DNA from: a virus
Direction: 5' to 3' (one strand)
Length of the DNA: 47,604 nt
Virus record (IMG/VR): IMGVR_UViG_3300010391_000061
Location: 1 to 47,604 of that record
The notes below the pieces were generated by a model. The model made no database searches. It saw nothing but the letters and a program-made list of their open reading frames with translations, and had not been told where the DNA came from. The number at the start of each line of letters is the position of its first letter. Within the stretch, counting starts at the first letter, position 1. Below, one piece after another: positions 1 through 8,400 of this stretch. A program made the position numbers and the translations under genes.

Positions 1-170
1 AGCGTGATGTCGGCTAACCCTCCTGCACAGCGGGGGCGACGCACGAGGATGCCCCAGGAGCGGCGGTTGGCGAGGGGGTCCGCTATCTCCGGTCATCCGG
101 GGGGCTGAACGCCCTGCGCAGGGCAGGCTGCGTGCCTCGCTACCAGGTCCTGACGGGGTGGCTAGCCCGG
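1..170. other. Noncoding GC-rich stretch at window edge
   Basis: I see no convincing coding frame here. The stretch lies beyond the terminator that ends the leftward late operon. It contains a perfect 14-base palindrome at 111-124 (GCCCTGCGCAGGGC) and a small AGGC/GCCT stem just after it, so it could fold as RNA. It does not match a tRNA: no T-loop signature or acceptor pairing was found. Confidence 0.4.
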
Positions 171-208
171 AAAAGGCGACTCCCGCCGGGGCGTAACCGG
201 CGGGAGTC
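171..208 (-). terminator. Intrinsic terminator of the late operon
   Basis: Reading leftward, a perfect 12-bp stem (GACTCCCGCCGG with CCGGCGGGAGTC, 7-base loop, 178-208) is followed after two bases by a run of four T (A run at 171-174 on the plus strand). It lies about 50 bases after the last leftward stop codon. This is the clearest rho-independent terminator in the window and marks the 3' end of the late transcript. Confidence 0.8.
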
Positions 209-225
209 TATGCGCAGGAGGTGAG

Positions 226-287
226 ACTGCGCGACTATGGGCAGGTCACTCCCTCCCCCTCACTCCTTCGGCAGATAGTCGCGCAGT
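226..287. repeat. 13-bp inverted repeat around last stop codon
   Basis: ACTGCGCGACTAT at 226-238 is the exact reverse complement of the 13 bases at 275-287, separated by 36 bases. The right arm is inside the 3' end of the last late gene, and its stop codon (260-262) is in the loop. It could be an mRNA structure upstream of the terminator or a protein-binding site. Confidence 0.6.
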
Positions 288-502
288 GGCGCCGCTTGCA
301 GATCGGCTGCGCTCTGGCGGTTCTTCCCCGCCCACATTCCCAGGCCGGTGATGATCCCGGCGCTGGCGCCGCACCACATCCGCACCCGCGGGTCCAGCCC
401 CGGCGTCGCCGCCAGCACCGCGAACACTACGCCGATGGGGACCATGGCCACCGCCAGGTTCGTGAGACGGCGGATCCACATCTCGAGGTGGAAGTCGCTC
501 AT
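260..502 (-). CDS. Small two-TM protein, holin candidate
   Basis: An 80-aa protein, last gene of the leftward late operon. Residues about 13-33 and 42-60 form two hydrophobic segments, with a short turn between them and a charged C-terminal tail, which is the usual layout of a class II holin. It overlaps the preceding gene by an ATGA junction. Holin function is inferred from topology and from its place in the same cluster as an NlpC/P60 peptidase. No family is recognised, and other small TM proteins in this region compete for the role. Confidence 0.6.
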   Translation of the reverse strand: MSDFHLEMWIRRLTNLAVAMVPIGVVFAVLAATPGLDPRVRMWCGASAGIITGLGMWAGKNRQSAADLQAAPLRDYLPKE

Positions 503-765
503 CCCTTCACCGCCCTCACCACCGCGCGCGCGTCGTTCTCCAGCGCCCCGAGGTTCGCCCGGGCGAACGCCAGTGCCGCGCCCTTCGCCGCCTCCCTCTC
601 CGCCGCGGTCCCCAGGCTCGCCAGATATGCCTTGACGTGTTTGTTGCCCAGGGAGCGCGTCGCGTACCCCTCCGGGGTCGGGATCGGCAATTCCGCCTCA
701 CTGGTCGCCTTGGCGAAGTAGGAGTGCCCTAGCATCAACAGCAGATTGCCCCAGAACTTGTTCAC
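499..765 (-). CDS. Hypothetical 88-aa late protein
   Basis: I do not recognise a family. The protein starts with GTG after GGAGGTGTGAGTC, has a hydrophobic N-terminal stretch (residues 3-13) and then an Ala-rich helical C-terminal half. It lies between the HExxH protein and the holin candidate and is coupled to the latter by a 4-base overlap, so it probably belongs to the lysis or late accessory set. Confidence 0.55.
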   Translation of the reverse strand: MNKFWGNLLLMLGHSYFAKATSEAELPIPTPEGYATRSLGNKHVKAYLASLGTAAEREAAKGAALAFARANLGALENDARAVVRAVKG

Positions 766-768
766 GAC

Positions 769-1128
769 TCACACCTCCTCTTCGTATGCTCGCAGAAACG
801 CCCGTGCTAGAGCGTCTACGTCTTCCTCAGCCGCCGCCGCGAACAGGCAGTGGGCGGGTTCGCTGGCCTGTAACGCGTTCGCCAACTTACATCCCGCGTA
901 ATAGGTTCTCTCGACCAGCACATGGCAGACCTCGTGACACGCCACCTTGCTCCGCGCTTTGTCCTGCGGACGGTAGGCGAAGTGCACCTCGCGAATGCAG
1001 TGATCGGCCGTCACCGTCGCCGGCGCGTGCAAGTTCTCATCCGGATGAAACGAGATCGTCCAACCGTCGTCTGTGACGAGTCGCTTCCACCACCTGAGAA
1101 TCAGCCGCTCCATCGCGTGGCGGGTCAC
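769..1128 (-). CDS. HExxH-type putative metallopeptidase-like protein
   Basis: A protein of about 119 aa. It carries the motif HEVCH at about residues 65-69, the zinc-binding signature of many metallopeptidases, within an ACHEVCHVLVE helix. I chose the GTG at 1128 because it overlaps the upstream stop as GTGA and sits four bases after GGAGG. ATG at 1113 (114 aa) is the alternative. A third metal ligand is not obvious, so activity is uncertain. It may be a small late peptidase or a degenerate fold. Confidence 0.6.
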   Translation of the reverse strand: MTRHAMERLILRWWKRLVTDDGWTISFHPDENLHAPATVTADHCIREVHFAYRPQDKARSKVACHEVCHVLVERTYYAGCKLANALQASEPAHCLFAAAAEEDVDALARAFLRAYEEEV

Positions 1129-1319
1129 TTCACCTCCACATAGGTCTCCAGGAATATCTCCCGGTCGCAGGGGTACTGCTCGCCGCGAACGCCTTCCATC
1201 AAGAAGTCGCCCGCTTTGCCCCGCATGGTCCCCTCCATCGTCTCCACGGCGAAGGGTTCCAGCATCTCCTTGGCGCGCACGATCATGGGTCGCTTCTGAT
1301 AGCGCCTCCACTCGGACAC
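1125..1319 (-). CDS. PGDYG-family small protein
   Basis: A 64-aa protein with the layout typical of phage and bacterial PGDYG-domain proteins: an N-terminal YQKRPMIVRAKE segment, then KAGDFLMEGVRGEQYPCDREIF and a C-terminal ETYVEV. The family's function is unknown. It starts with GTG behind AAGGAGGCG and overlaps the next gene by GTGA. Such proteins are common among phage accessory genes. Confidence 0.7.
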   Translation of the reverse strand: MSEWRRYQKRPMIVRAKEMLEPFAVETMEGTMRGKAGDFLMEGVRGEQYPCDREIFLETYVEVK

Positions 1320-1320
1320 T

Positions 1321-1845
1321 TCACGCCTCCTTGGGCGCGAGCATTCTACTCGCCTCTATTGCCGCCAACTGCGCCTCCACCCATGCCCGCGTCTCTGCGT
1401 GGAGTTGCATCTTCGCCTTGTTTCGCGCGTACCAGGTGGCCACTTCCGGCAGTCCGTCCTTGCCCACAAACCCCTGCGCGCGTCCCGCCCCCATCCAATC
1501 GCAGACCATCTCTAAGCGCGCCGCGGACGACATGGGCAAAACCTTTACGCCCCCTTCGTCCTCCGGGAGCATCCACCACTGCCAATGGTGGTCTCCGCGC
1601 TTCTGGTGCAGCAGCCAGGCGAAGTCGAAAGCAGCATCGCCCGTGTCCGTCGGCTTGTAGTACCCCGTTGTGTCTCGCCGCGGTTTCCCGTAGAAGAACC
1701 GCGCGTAGGGCACCCATTCGCTTGGCAATAACTTGTGCCAGTCATGCACCAGGCCGCGCCAGATCAGGCCCCGCCGCCAACACTCCACCAGCACAAACCA
1801 CTTGTGCCGAACGACGTATCGCAGATACCGCCAGTGCGCGCCCAT
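1321..1845 (-). CDS. DUF5662 family protein
   Basis: A 174-aa protein that I recognise as DUF5662-like from the opening YLRYVVRHKWFVLVECW, then the HDWHK and PSEWVPYARFF segments and a His/Trp-rich HQKRGDHHWQWW stretch around residues 80-91. The many histidines and acidic residues could form a metal site. The family is frequent in phages and has no assigned role that I know of. It starts at an ATG in a TGATG junction with the NlpC/P60 gene, behind a GGAGG site. Confidence 0.75.
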   Translation of the reverse strand: MGAHWRYLRYVVRHKWFVLVECWRRGLIWRGLVHDWHKLLPSEWVPYARFFYGKPRRDTTGYYKPTDTGDAAFDFAWLLHQKRGDHHWQWWMLPEDEGGVKVLPMSSAARLEMVCDWMGAGRAQGFVGKDGLPEVATWYARNKAKMQLHAETRAWVEAQLAAIEASRMLAPKEA

Positions 1846-2270
1846 CACGCCTCCTCGAAAAGCCCCTGAATTTTCCCCGCGCTCGTCCACTTCCGCCTCC
1901 GGCAGATCGCCACGCCTTTCCCGCCGCAGCACTCCAGCGACAGCCCGTTGCCCAGCGACAGCCCAACGTGCCGCGGCCACGCCTTCCCCGTCTTCGGCGA
2001 CATGAACAACAGGCACCCCGCGCCCTCCTGCCCCAAGGCGAATTCGAGCGGGACCGCGCGACAGGCCGCCTTCTGCTGCTGTGAGCCGTCGGGCAGGTCT
2101 ACCCCCGCCTCTCCGCAGACCGCCTTCGCAAATCCGCTGCAGTCCAGAGGCGAGCCCCACGCCGCGAGGTCTGCCAGCGTCTTGCCCGGCGGGCACTTCG
2201 CCCCGAGGAGATAGGGTATCCGACCAACAACCGCCGTGCCCAGTTCGATTGCCCGCGCTGCCCGCGTCAT
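1845..2270 (-). CDS. NlpC/P60 peptidase (cell-wall hydrolase)
   Basis: A 141-aa, single-domain cysteine peptidase. LDCSGF contains the catalytic Cys at residue 44, and His101 lies in RHVGLSLG, the usual Cys-His pair. NlpC/P60 enzymes cleave peptide bonds in peptidoglycan, mostly next to D-Glu or DAP. There is no signal peptide, so it should act as an endolysin released by a holin or as a virion-borne hydrolase. It has its own GGGAGG site eight bases before the ATG. The gene lies in frame with the preceding small TM protein across a TAG, but the ribosome site argues for separate translation. Confidence 0.8.
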   Translation of the reverse strand: MTRAARAIELGTAVVGRIPYLLGAKCPPGKTLADLAAWGSPLDCSGFAKAVCGEAGVDLPDGSQQQKAACRAVPLEFALGQEGAGCLLFMSPKTGKAWPRHVGLSLGNGLSLECCGGKGVAICRRRKWTSAGKIQGLFEEA

Positions 2271-2285
2271 GTCACTTGCCTCCCG

Positions 2286-2492
2286 CTATCTCCGCCAGAG
2301 CATTCCGAAGGCGGCGGCCAGCACCAACCCGATCAGCCACCGAATCGCCGCCCACAGCCGGCCGATCTCGCGCCCGTGCGTCACGCATGGGCCAGTGTCG
2401 CTGAAACGCTCATCGAGTCGCCGGTTCAGGTCGGCGAAACCCGATCTCACCTCGGATGTCAACTCGCCCACCTGCCTCTCAATTTCGGTCAT
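2286..2492 (-). CDS. Coiled-coil plus C-terminal TM protein (XhlA-like, putative)
   Basis: A 68-aa protein. The N-terminal half is amphipathic (MTEIERQVGELTSEV onward) and a single TM helix sits at about residues 46-65, followed by WRR. This resembles XhlA-type or holin-associated small proteins. It directly precedes the NlpC/P60 peptidase, which supports a lysis role. It ends with TAG at 2286-2288. Confidence 0.6.
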   Translation of the reverse strand: MTEIERQVGELTSEVRSGFADLNRRLDERFSDTGPCVTHGREIGRLWAAIRWLIGLVLAAAFGMLWRR

Positions 2493-2545
2493 ACCTGTCG
2501 CCTTTCACCCGGAAAACAGTCGCCAAAAGTTGCCCAGAAAGTTGC

Positions 2546-2905
2546 CTACGGCCCGCCCTCGCCCGCCAGGTCTATCGGCTCCAGAGCGAGCTTCGGCCGC
2601 GCCACGTCCCCCTGCGTGTCCCACCCGACCACCTTCGGCCGGATGTCCACGCGCTCGCGCTCCATGCACTCCTGCACCCGCTGCACCCGCGCCCCGAAGC
2701 TGTTGTCCACGGGCGCGGGCTTCGGAACCTGCACCGCCTCCGGCCGCGGGACCGGCGGCAGCCCTGCCCTGAGCGTAGCCGAAGGGGCCTCCGCGCCGTG
2801 CACCACCATCGGCGGACCCAGCATCAGCCACGCGACCGCGGCCACCACGATCACCGCCATCACTACGATCACAATCGTTCGACACACTGCCTCTCGTCTC
2901 GCCAT
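2546..2905 (-). CDS. Membrane-anchored late protein, possible spanin-like
   Basis: A 119-aa protein with an N-terminal TM anchor (residues about 9-29, nearly all Ile, Val and Ala) followed by a Pro-rich linker and a polar, charged C-terminal domain. An N-in, C-out anchored protein next to holin and peptidase genes suggests an i-spanin-like or other lysis accessory role, but no classical Rz1 partner was found. It has a strong GAGGAGG site and ends with TAG. Confidence 0.6.
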   Translation of the reverse strand: MARREAVCRTIVIVVMAVIVVAAVAWLMLGPPMVVHGAEAPSATLRAGLPPVPRPEAVQVPKPAPVDNSFGARVQRVQECMERERVDIRPKVVGWDTQGDVARPKLALEPIDLAGEGGP

Positions 2906-2915
2906 CTCAGCCTCC

Positions 2916-5009
2916 TCAGTTTGCGATAATCCCCGCGGCCCTCAGCTCTACCAAAAGGCTTCTCACGGCCGTCCGACACGCTCCGTCCTCCGACGGGCTT
3001 GCACTCGCCGCGGGACTGGTGATTGCCGCGCCTTGCACGATGGGTGCAGCTCCCCAAAAGCCCAGCTTCTGCGTCGCCCCGGTCCCGATTTCCAGCCCCG
3101 TTGTGGTGTCGGTGACGATGCTGCCGGCGTTCATGTTCATCGCGGTGATGTAGGCGCTCCCGATATACGTTCCCGACGCGCCCAGAGCGCCGGAGCCGGT
3201 AATCGCATTGGCCCCCCTCTCCAACGGGACATTCAGGGTCAATAGAGTGGCTATCGCCGTCATGTAGTTTGTCGTCCCGCTGCCGACGTTGAACTTCTGG
3301 TAGAAAACCGAGCCGTTGTAACCAGAAACGATGGAGCCGGCGTGAGTTGGTCCGCTTCCCTGCTGCCACACAAGACCTTCGGTCGCAGACGCGCCGTCAC
3401 TTGGATTCCGCAGTGTCAGCAACGTCTGTGCTCCCGCGGTGCTTGTCGAGAGCAGTGCAGTAGCGAAGGTCGGGCTACTCGCCGTCGTCAGTCCCGATAC
3501 GTCCGCCTGGGCTATCGCCGTCCACGCCGGGGCCGCCGCTCCCGTGGATTTCAGCCAGCCCGCCGCCCCCGCGAGTCGCGTCGGCGTCCCCGCGGGAGAC
3601 GCACCTCCATAGATTATGTCCCCCAACGTCGTCATCGGGTTCGTGAGCGCCCCGGTCCACTGATAGCCGTTCGCGCCGGCGTTGACCTGCAGCAACTGCA
3701 GCGCGGTCCCGATGGTGATCGCGGAGAGCGTTGTGGTCTCCGACGCGTAGGGGATGCTGTACTGCGTCCAGGAGCTCTTGTTCGTCCCCCCGTCGGCGAC
3801 CGCCACGTCCGTCCCGCCGGGCTGGTAGAAGCTCGGCGCGCTCGTCACATCCCCCCACGGAACGCCGGTCTGCCCGGAGAGCGCACCGGCGGTCCCTTTA
3901 ATGTATCCCGCCAGCGACCCCACGGTCGCGGTCCCGTCCACGTCCAGCCCGCCCTTGAGCCACAGGTCCCCGCTGTCGTTCAGCGTCGCCAGGGTCACCC
4001 AGTCCGAGGTGTTGAACGTCCCCGACCCCGCCGCCACCCGCTTCCACGCCCACCCCGCGTTGTCCAGCGTGAAGTACCCGTAGCTCGGGTACGTCGCGCT
4101 GTCCGGCCCCCATGTCCCCGTTCCCGGCGTGCCAGGGGTCAGGTTGCCGTTGTACCAGACGTTCCGTAGCAGCCCGGTGAACGCGTCCGCGTCCTCCCGA
4201 CCCGACTCAGAAAATCGTCCAAAGGGGGGGCTGCCCGACCCGTCCAACTCGACGTTCATCCCCCCCATCACGAAGTTCCGGTGCTCGGTCATCATGTACC
4301 CGAGCTCCCAGCCCCCCACCGCGGTGTAATCCGCTATGGGGTTTGCGCCTGGCGTGCACCGCCACCACACGATCCCGCCCAGGTCCCCCGGCTCGTGGGG
4401 AATCCCCGTCTCGGAGTAGATGCCGATCAGATAGGCATACTCCCCGACGTCAATGCGGTTCCACTGCGCGGCCACCGCGTCATACTCCGCGTTCACCGCC
4501 CAGTAGTAGTTCCCGCCGGACTCGAACATCCGGGTGCGCACCGTCGTCGCTTGGCTGAGCGCGTCTGCTGCTACGAAGGGCCGCACGTCCCGATAGAGAT
4601 AGCCGTGGGCCGCGTTCCCATCATCATAAGCCGTGATCGAGGTGCATCCAGGCCGTAAGTAGACCAACTGATTGGCCATCTTCGCCCGCGGGAACATCGG
4701 CTCCGCCGGAACCGCCGCGGCCGTTCCCTGGGTGATGGCCAGGACGCCAGCATCGTCCAGGGTCACCAGGTCAATGCGCGGGTTCCCCACCGGAGCGGAG
4801 AAGGCCGGGCTATTGCCGCCGGCAAAGCTAAGACGCGTGCCGTTGATGTAGACGTCGAGCGTGCTGGCGTTCACGTACACCGTCATGTTCGGCGTGGCCT
4901 GCGCCTGCTCCCGCAGGTCCTTGAACTGCCGAAATAGCAAGCTCGGCGCCTGTGCGCTAGCGACGCCACATAGGAGCAACACCGCCAGAATCGGTAACCA
5001 TCTCCGCAT
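2916..5009 (-). CDS. Tail fibre-like protein with N-terminal signal peptide
   Basis: A 697-aa protein, long, Gly/Thr/Ala-rich and repetitive in the manner of fibre shafts. The ATG at 5009 is preferred to the GTG at 5018 because it sits eight bases after GGAGG. The first about 21 residues are a textbook Sec signal: RR, then LPILAVLLLCG, then ASAQA. The middle is Trp/Tyr-rich (about residues 200-330), and the 400-600 region resembles fibre repeats with TTLGDIIYGGASPAGTP. The C-terminus ends in a short acidic/basic helix. A receptor-binding or surface role is inferred from composition and position. A Sec signal on such a protein is unusual. Confidence 0.65.
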   Translation of the reverse strand: MRRWLPILAVLLLCGVASAQAPSLLFRQFKDLREQAQATPNMTVYVNASTLDVYINGTRLSFAGGNSPAFSAPVGNPRIDLVTLDDAGVLAITQGTAAAVPAEPMFPRAKMANQLVYLRPGCTSITAYDDGNAAHGYLYRDVRPFVAADALSQATTVRTRMFESGGNYYWAVNAEYDAVAAQWNRIDVGEYAYLIGIYSETGIPHEPGDLGGIVWWRCTPGANPIADYTAVGGWELGYMMTEHRNFVMGGMNVELDGSGSPPFGRFSESGREDADAFTGLLRNVWYNGNLTPGTPGTGTWGPDSATYPSYGYFTLDNAGWAWKRVAAGSGTFNTSDWVTLATLNDSGDLWLKGGLDVDGTATVGSLAGYIKGTAGALSGQTGVPWGDVTSAPSFYQPGGTDVAVADGGTNKSSWTQYSIPYASETTTLSAITIGTALQLLQVNAGANGYQWTGALTNPMTTLGDIIYGGASPAGTPTRLAGAAGWLKSTGAAAPAWTAIAQADVSGLTTASSPTFATALLSTSTAGAQTLLTLRNPSDGASATEGLVWQQGSGPTHAGSIVSGYNGSVFYQKFNVGSGTTNYMTAIATLLTLNVPLERGANAITGSGALGASGTYIGSAYITAMNMNAGSIVTDTTTGLEIGTGATQKLGFWGAAPIVQGAAITSPAASASPSEDGACRTAVRSLLVELRAAGIIAN

Positions 5010-5010
5010 C

Positions 5011-5493
5011 TTATGCACCTCCGTCCGGGTTGGCGAAGACCAGAAAGATCATCGGCATCCCCTGCTGCAGGCTCGACTTCCATCCCCCCAGCAGGGTAAG
5101 GGTCTGTCCCGCGACTGTGAAATCGGCGGTCTCGTGGGCCGCAAGGTTGCCGATGATGAGCAGCCGTAGCCCGACCGCCGGCGTGAATCCCAAGGCATAG
5201 GCAAGCTGGTCCGTCGTCTGCACCAGCACCTTATACCGGCACTGCGCCCCGGCGATCCCTCCCCCCGGAATCGCCGATCCCATCAGCAGCCACCCGGTTT
5301 CATCGCCTGCGTACCAGTACACCTCGCCGGAATGAGCCTCCCCTGTCGGGTCGTCGCAGTGATACCAGGTGGCGTAAGGCGCACTGCCGGGCCGTACCGC
5401 GTAGAGACCGCGCAAGTGCATCGCGTTCACCTGCCGTTGCAGGTCCTCGATCGCTCTCCGCGCGTGTTGATCTCGGATGTTGCCCAGTAGCAT
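5011..5493 (-). CDS. Hypothetical virion-associated protein
   Basis: A 160-aa protein between the giant polyvalent gene and the fibre gene. The first 30 residues form a helix (DQHARRAIEDLQRQVNAMH) that could attach to a partner. The rest is predicted beta-rich with many Tyr, Trp and Gly. This short-helix-then-beta layout is common in tail attachment or fibre-adaptor proteins, but I recognise no family. The gene starts at an ATG behind GGGGGAG and ends with TAA. Confidence 0.55.
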   Translation of the reverse strand: MLLGNIRDQHARRAIEDLQRQVNAMHLRGLYAVRPGSAPYATWYHCDDPTGEAHSGEVYWYAGDETGWLLMGSAIPGGGIAGAQCRYKVLVQTTDQLAYALGFTPAVGLRLLIIGNLAAHETADFTVAGQTLTLLGGWKSSLQQGMPMIFLVFANPDGGA

Positions 5494-5495
5494 GG

Positions 5496-8400
5496 TTACC
5501 GCTCTCCCCCCGCGACGGGGATCTTGTCCAGAGGCACGACGGGCACATCCCCCATTTTCGCGATGGGGATGTCATCGAGGGAGCGCACCGGAATTGCTCC
5601 CTGGGGGGCCATGAGCGCCGCCGCAACGCCGGCGCGCTTCTGAATGGCCGCGTAATAGTCCTCGGCCATCTTCACTCGGCCCCCTTCCTCCACCCCTAAC
5701 CACCGCAAGAATTGGGCCTTATCCTCCACCCCGTAGTAGGGGCTGGCCATCTTGAGCGATTGCCCAAACCCCTTTTGGGTGCCTCCCAGCTTCACGTACG
5801 CGAGGGCATACTTCTTCATCGCCTGATCGTCATCATAGCGCAGGGCCTTCCGCAGGTTCCACAGCGCCAGACCCTTCTCGCCCACATCACCTGGCCGATA
5901 GGACTCCTTGCCGAGCACGTCTTCCCGGAAAACTGTCCGTAATTCCAAGAGGCGATAGTAGGCGGCCTCATCCACGCGAACCGGCGTTCCGGGCCTCAAT
6001 CTCGGCAGCGCCCCCTTGCCGCGCGTCTGCGGCGTGGGCCGACCAGTAGCTACAGCCACCGCTCCGCCCAGCCCCAGGCCCTGTGCGACATTGAGTAGCG
6101 GGTCACGAATCGGGCGACGCTCGAAAGGCTGGGGATAGAGAGAGCGCCCCGTAATCAGTTCCACGGGCGTTTTGTAGAGCGGCCCCAGTCCGGTCACCAC
6201 CTTTTCGGCCGGAGCGAGGGCGGTTTGCGTAAGCCAGTCACGGTAGGACAGATGTCCGTTCGCAACCTGCTTCACATCATAGGGCGCGTCGTCCAGGCCA
6301 AACCACTCGAGCAGATCCGGCACATCGCCGATGCGCCATAGCACCAGGGGATTCCCTTCCGCGTCATGCCCCAGGATCAGGTGCGGGCGCGCCGCCTCTT
6401 CAGGGGAGAGCTTCTTTTCGTCTTCCGGGAACATCCACGCGTTGTAGGCTTGGACCGCTCCGAAGAGGAGCGCGATCTTCAGCGCATACTTGCTCAACCC
6501 GAAAACCATCCCCGGCGCCTTCCCTACCGCATAGCGACCGGCCCGTCTTTCGCGGATAGCGTTCAACAGCAGGCCCTTCTCGGCCGCCGGGTTCACCTCC
6601 CACCAGGAGGCAAAGGGGACGACGTAAGTGCGCAGCCACTGCGTCAAGGGGGAGACCTGATCGTAAGCCCCCAGCCCTTCATTTGACAGCTTGTAGGCCC
6701 GGTCGCGCAGATCCTCAATCGCCATGACTTCCGCTGGATTGCTTGACCAGAAGGCATCGGGCTTTCCCGGCCCGCAGCGCGCTTCGTCCCGCTGCATCTG
6801 CTCCAGAACGTCCAGATAGGACGCATACCGCAGCAAGGCCTCCCGCGCATCCGTTGAAACGCGAGCCGCGCGCCAATAGGCCCCCCACGCGCGCTTGAGA
6901 CCATCAACCGTTCCTCCGGCCCTCTCTAGCGCGTCAGTCAACCGCCGCAGATCGTCCAGGTCCCCCATCTCCTGGGCCTGCAAGAGCCCCTGCGGCCCGC
7001 CTCGGTCCATCCATTCCTTCGCCTCTCCTGTAGGCGGGCGCGTGGTCCGAAATACCGAGTAGAGGTCCGTCACCGCCCGCTTCAGATTGTTCGGCCGAAG
7101 GGTCGAGGGGTTGCCCCGCAATACCTTGCTGAGATCGCCCGTCTCGTTTCTCAGATTATAGTTGATCCACCGGAACGGGGAGATCAGTTGCCACTGTTTC
7201 CAGGCGTTGTTGACGGCGCGCGCGATCCTTCCGGTGATGCCGACGGCGGGAGCGCGGTTGAACATCTCTAAGGCCCCAATCGCCTCCTCGGGGAGAACCA
7301 TCTCCCGGAAGCGCCCGCCCATAGAAAGCGCCGTGCGCACCTTTTCGAGAGGCACTCCCACTTCGGCAAGGAGCTGGGCCGTAGCCTCGTCCACCAACTT
7401 CTCCGGGATGGTCTTGGAGAGGTAGAAAGCATTGCCCTCGCGGGCTTGCCACAGTGCGTATCCTTCGGGGATCAGATCATGCCAGTCTACCGGCTCGCCA
7501 GCTTGCTTGGCCTTGGCCGCAGCCTTTTTCTCCAGGATAGGCCGCAGGTTGAGAGGACTGCTCTCGACTTTGGCCAACACGCGCGCTACTTCCGTGTCGT
7601 GATCCATCTGGGACAGCACTTCCCACTGCGCCTTTATCACGTCGCTGAGGTAATCCTTGGCGTTCGCCGTGCGCCCTCTCAAGAACCCCCGGCCTGTTGG
7701 CGTGTGGACGCCTCTGCGACTCACTCCTATGATCCGTTCCGACTCCAGGTAGTCAAGCACCAGATGACGGAAGTATTTCTCGCGGGTCAGTCTGCCTGAC
7801 GGGTCAAAGCCCGCCTCCCGCATCGCTTCGATGTAAACGTCCGTGACCTCCTGGGTGTGCGCGCGGAACCGACCCAGGGCCTCCCGCGCCGGGGTGGACT
7901 TCGCGAGTTCAGAGTCTACGCGCGCCAGCTCCTCGAGCAGCGTTTCCGGGGTAAGCCCATAAGGCAACTTGTCGCCTCCGACGCCGCGCTCCACGTTCTC
8001 CTGCATATCGTCCAGGAGAACTTTCCGCTGGAACAAGTCCTCAGCCCTCGGATCATCGCGAACGGGAGAGAGCACGTCTTGCAGCCGCCCCGCCGTGCGT
8101 GCGCCGGAAATCGCTTTCTGCTTGCGGAGTTTCACCAGGTCAAAGTGGAGCTGTGAATATCTCCCCTGCCCTCTGGGCATCGTAGGGAACGTCCGAGTGG
8201 TCGTGTTCTTGGCCTGCTCTGCCAAGGAGCGGAACCGCTCCCACAACCCCATCCGAGGAGGCGTCTTGGCGGCCTGATAGCGAGCCTCCACCTCCGGCGA
8301 AGTGAAGGTGAAGTCCCCGCCAGGAGGGGTTGCGCCCCCCGCCGGCGGAACCTTTCGTATGGTCAAGCCGGGCTGGGGAAGTTCTGGCTCTGGCACTTCG

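Noticed and set aside
1-220. tRNA gene
   Set aside because: No acceptor pairing or T-loop signature could be found by eye on either strand.
2270-2492. TAG-joined fusion of the coiled-coil TM protein and the NlpC/P60 peptidase
   Set aside because: The frames match across the TAG, but the peptidase has its own GGGAGG site eight bases before its ATG, so separate genes explain it.
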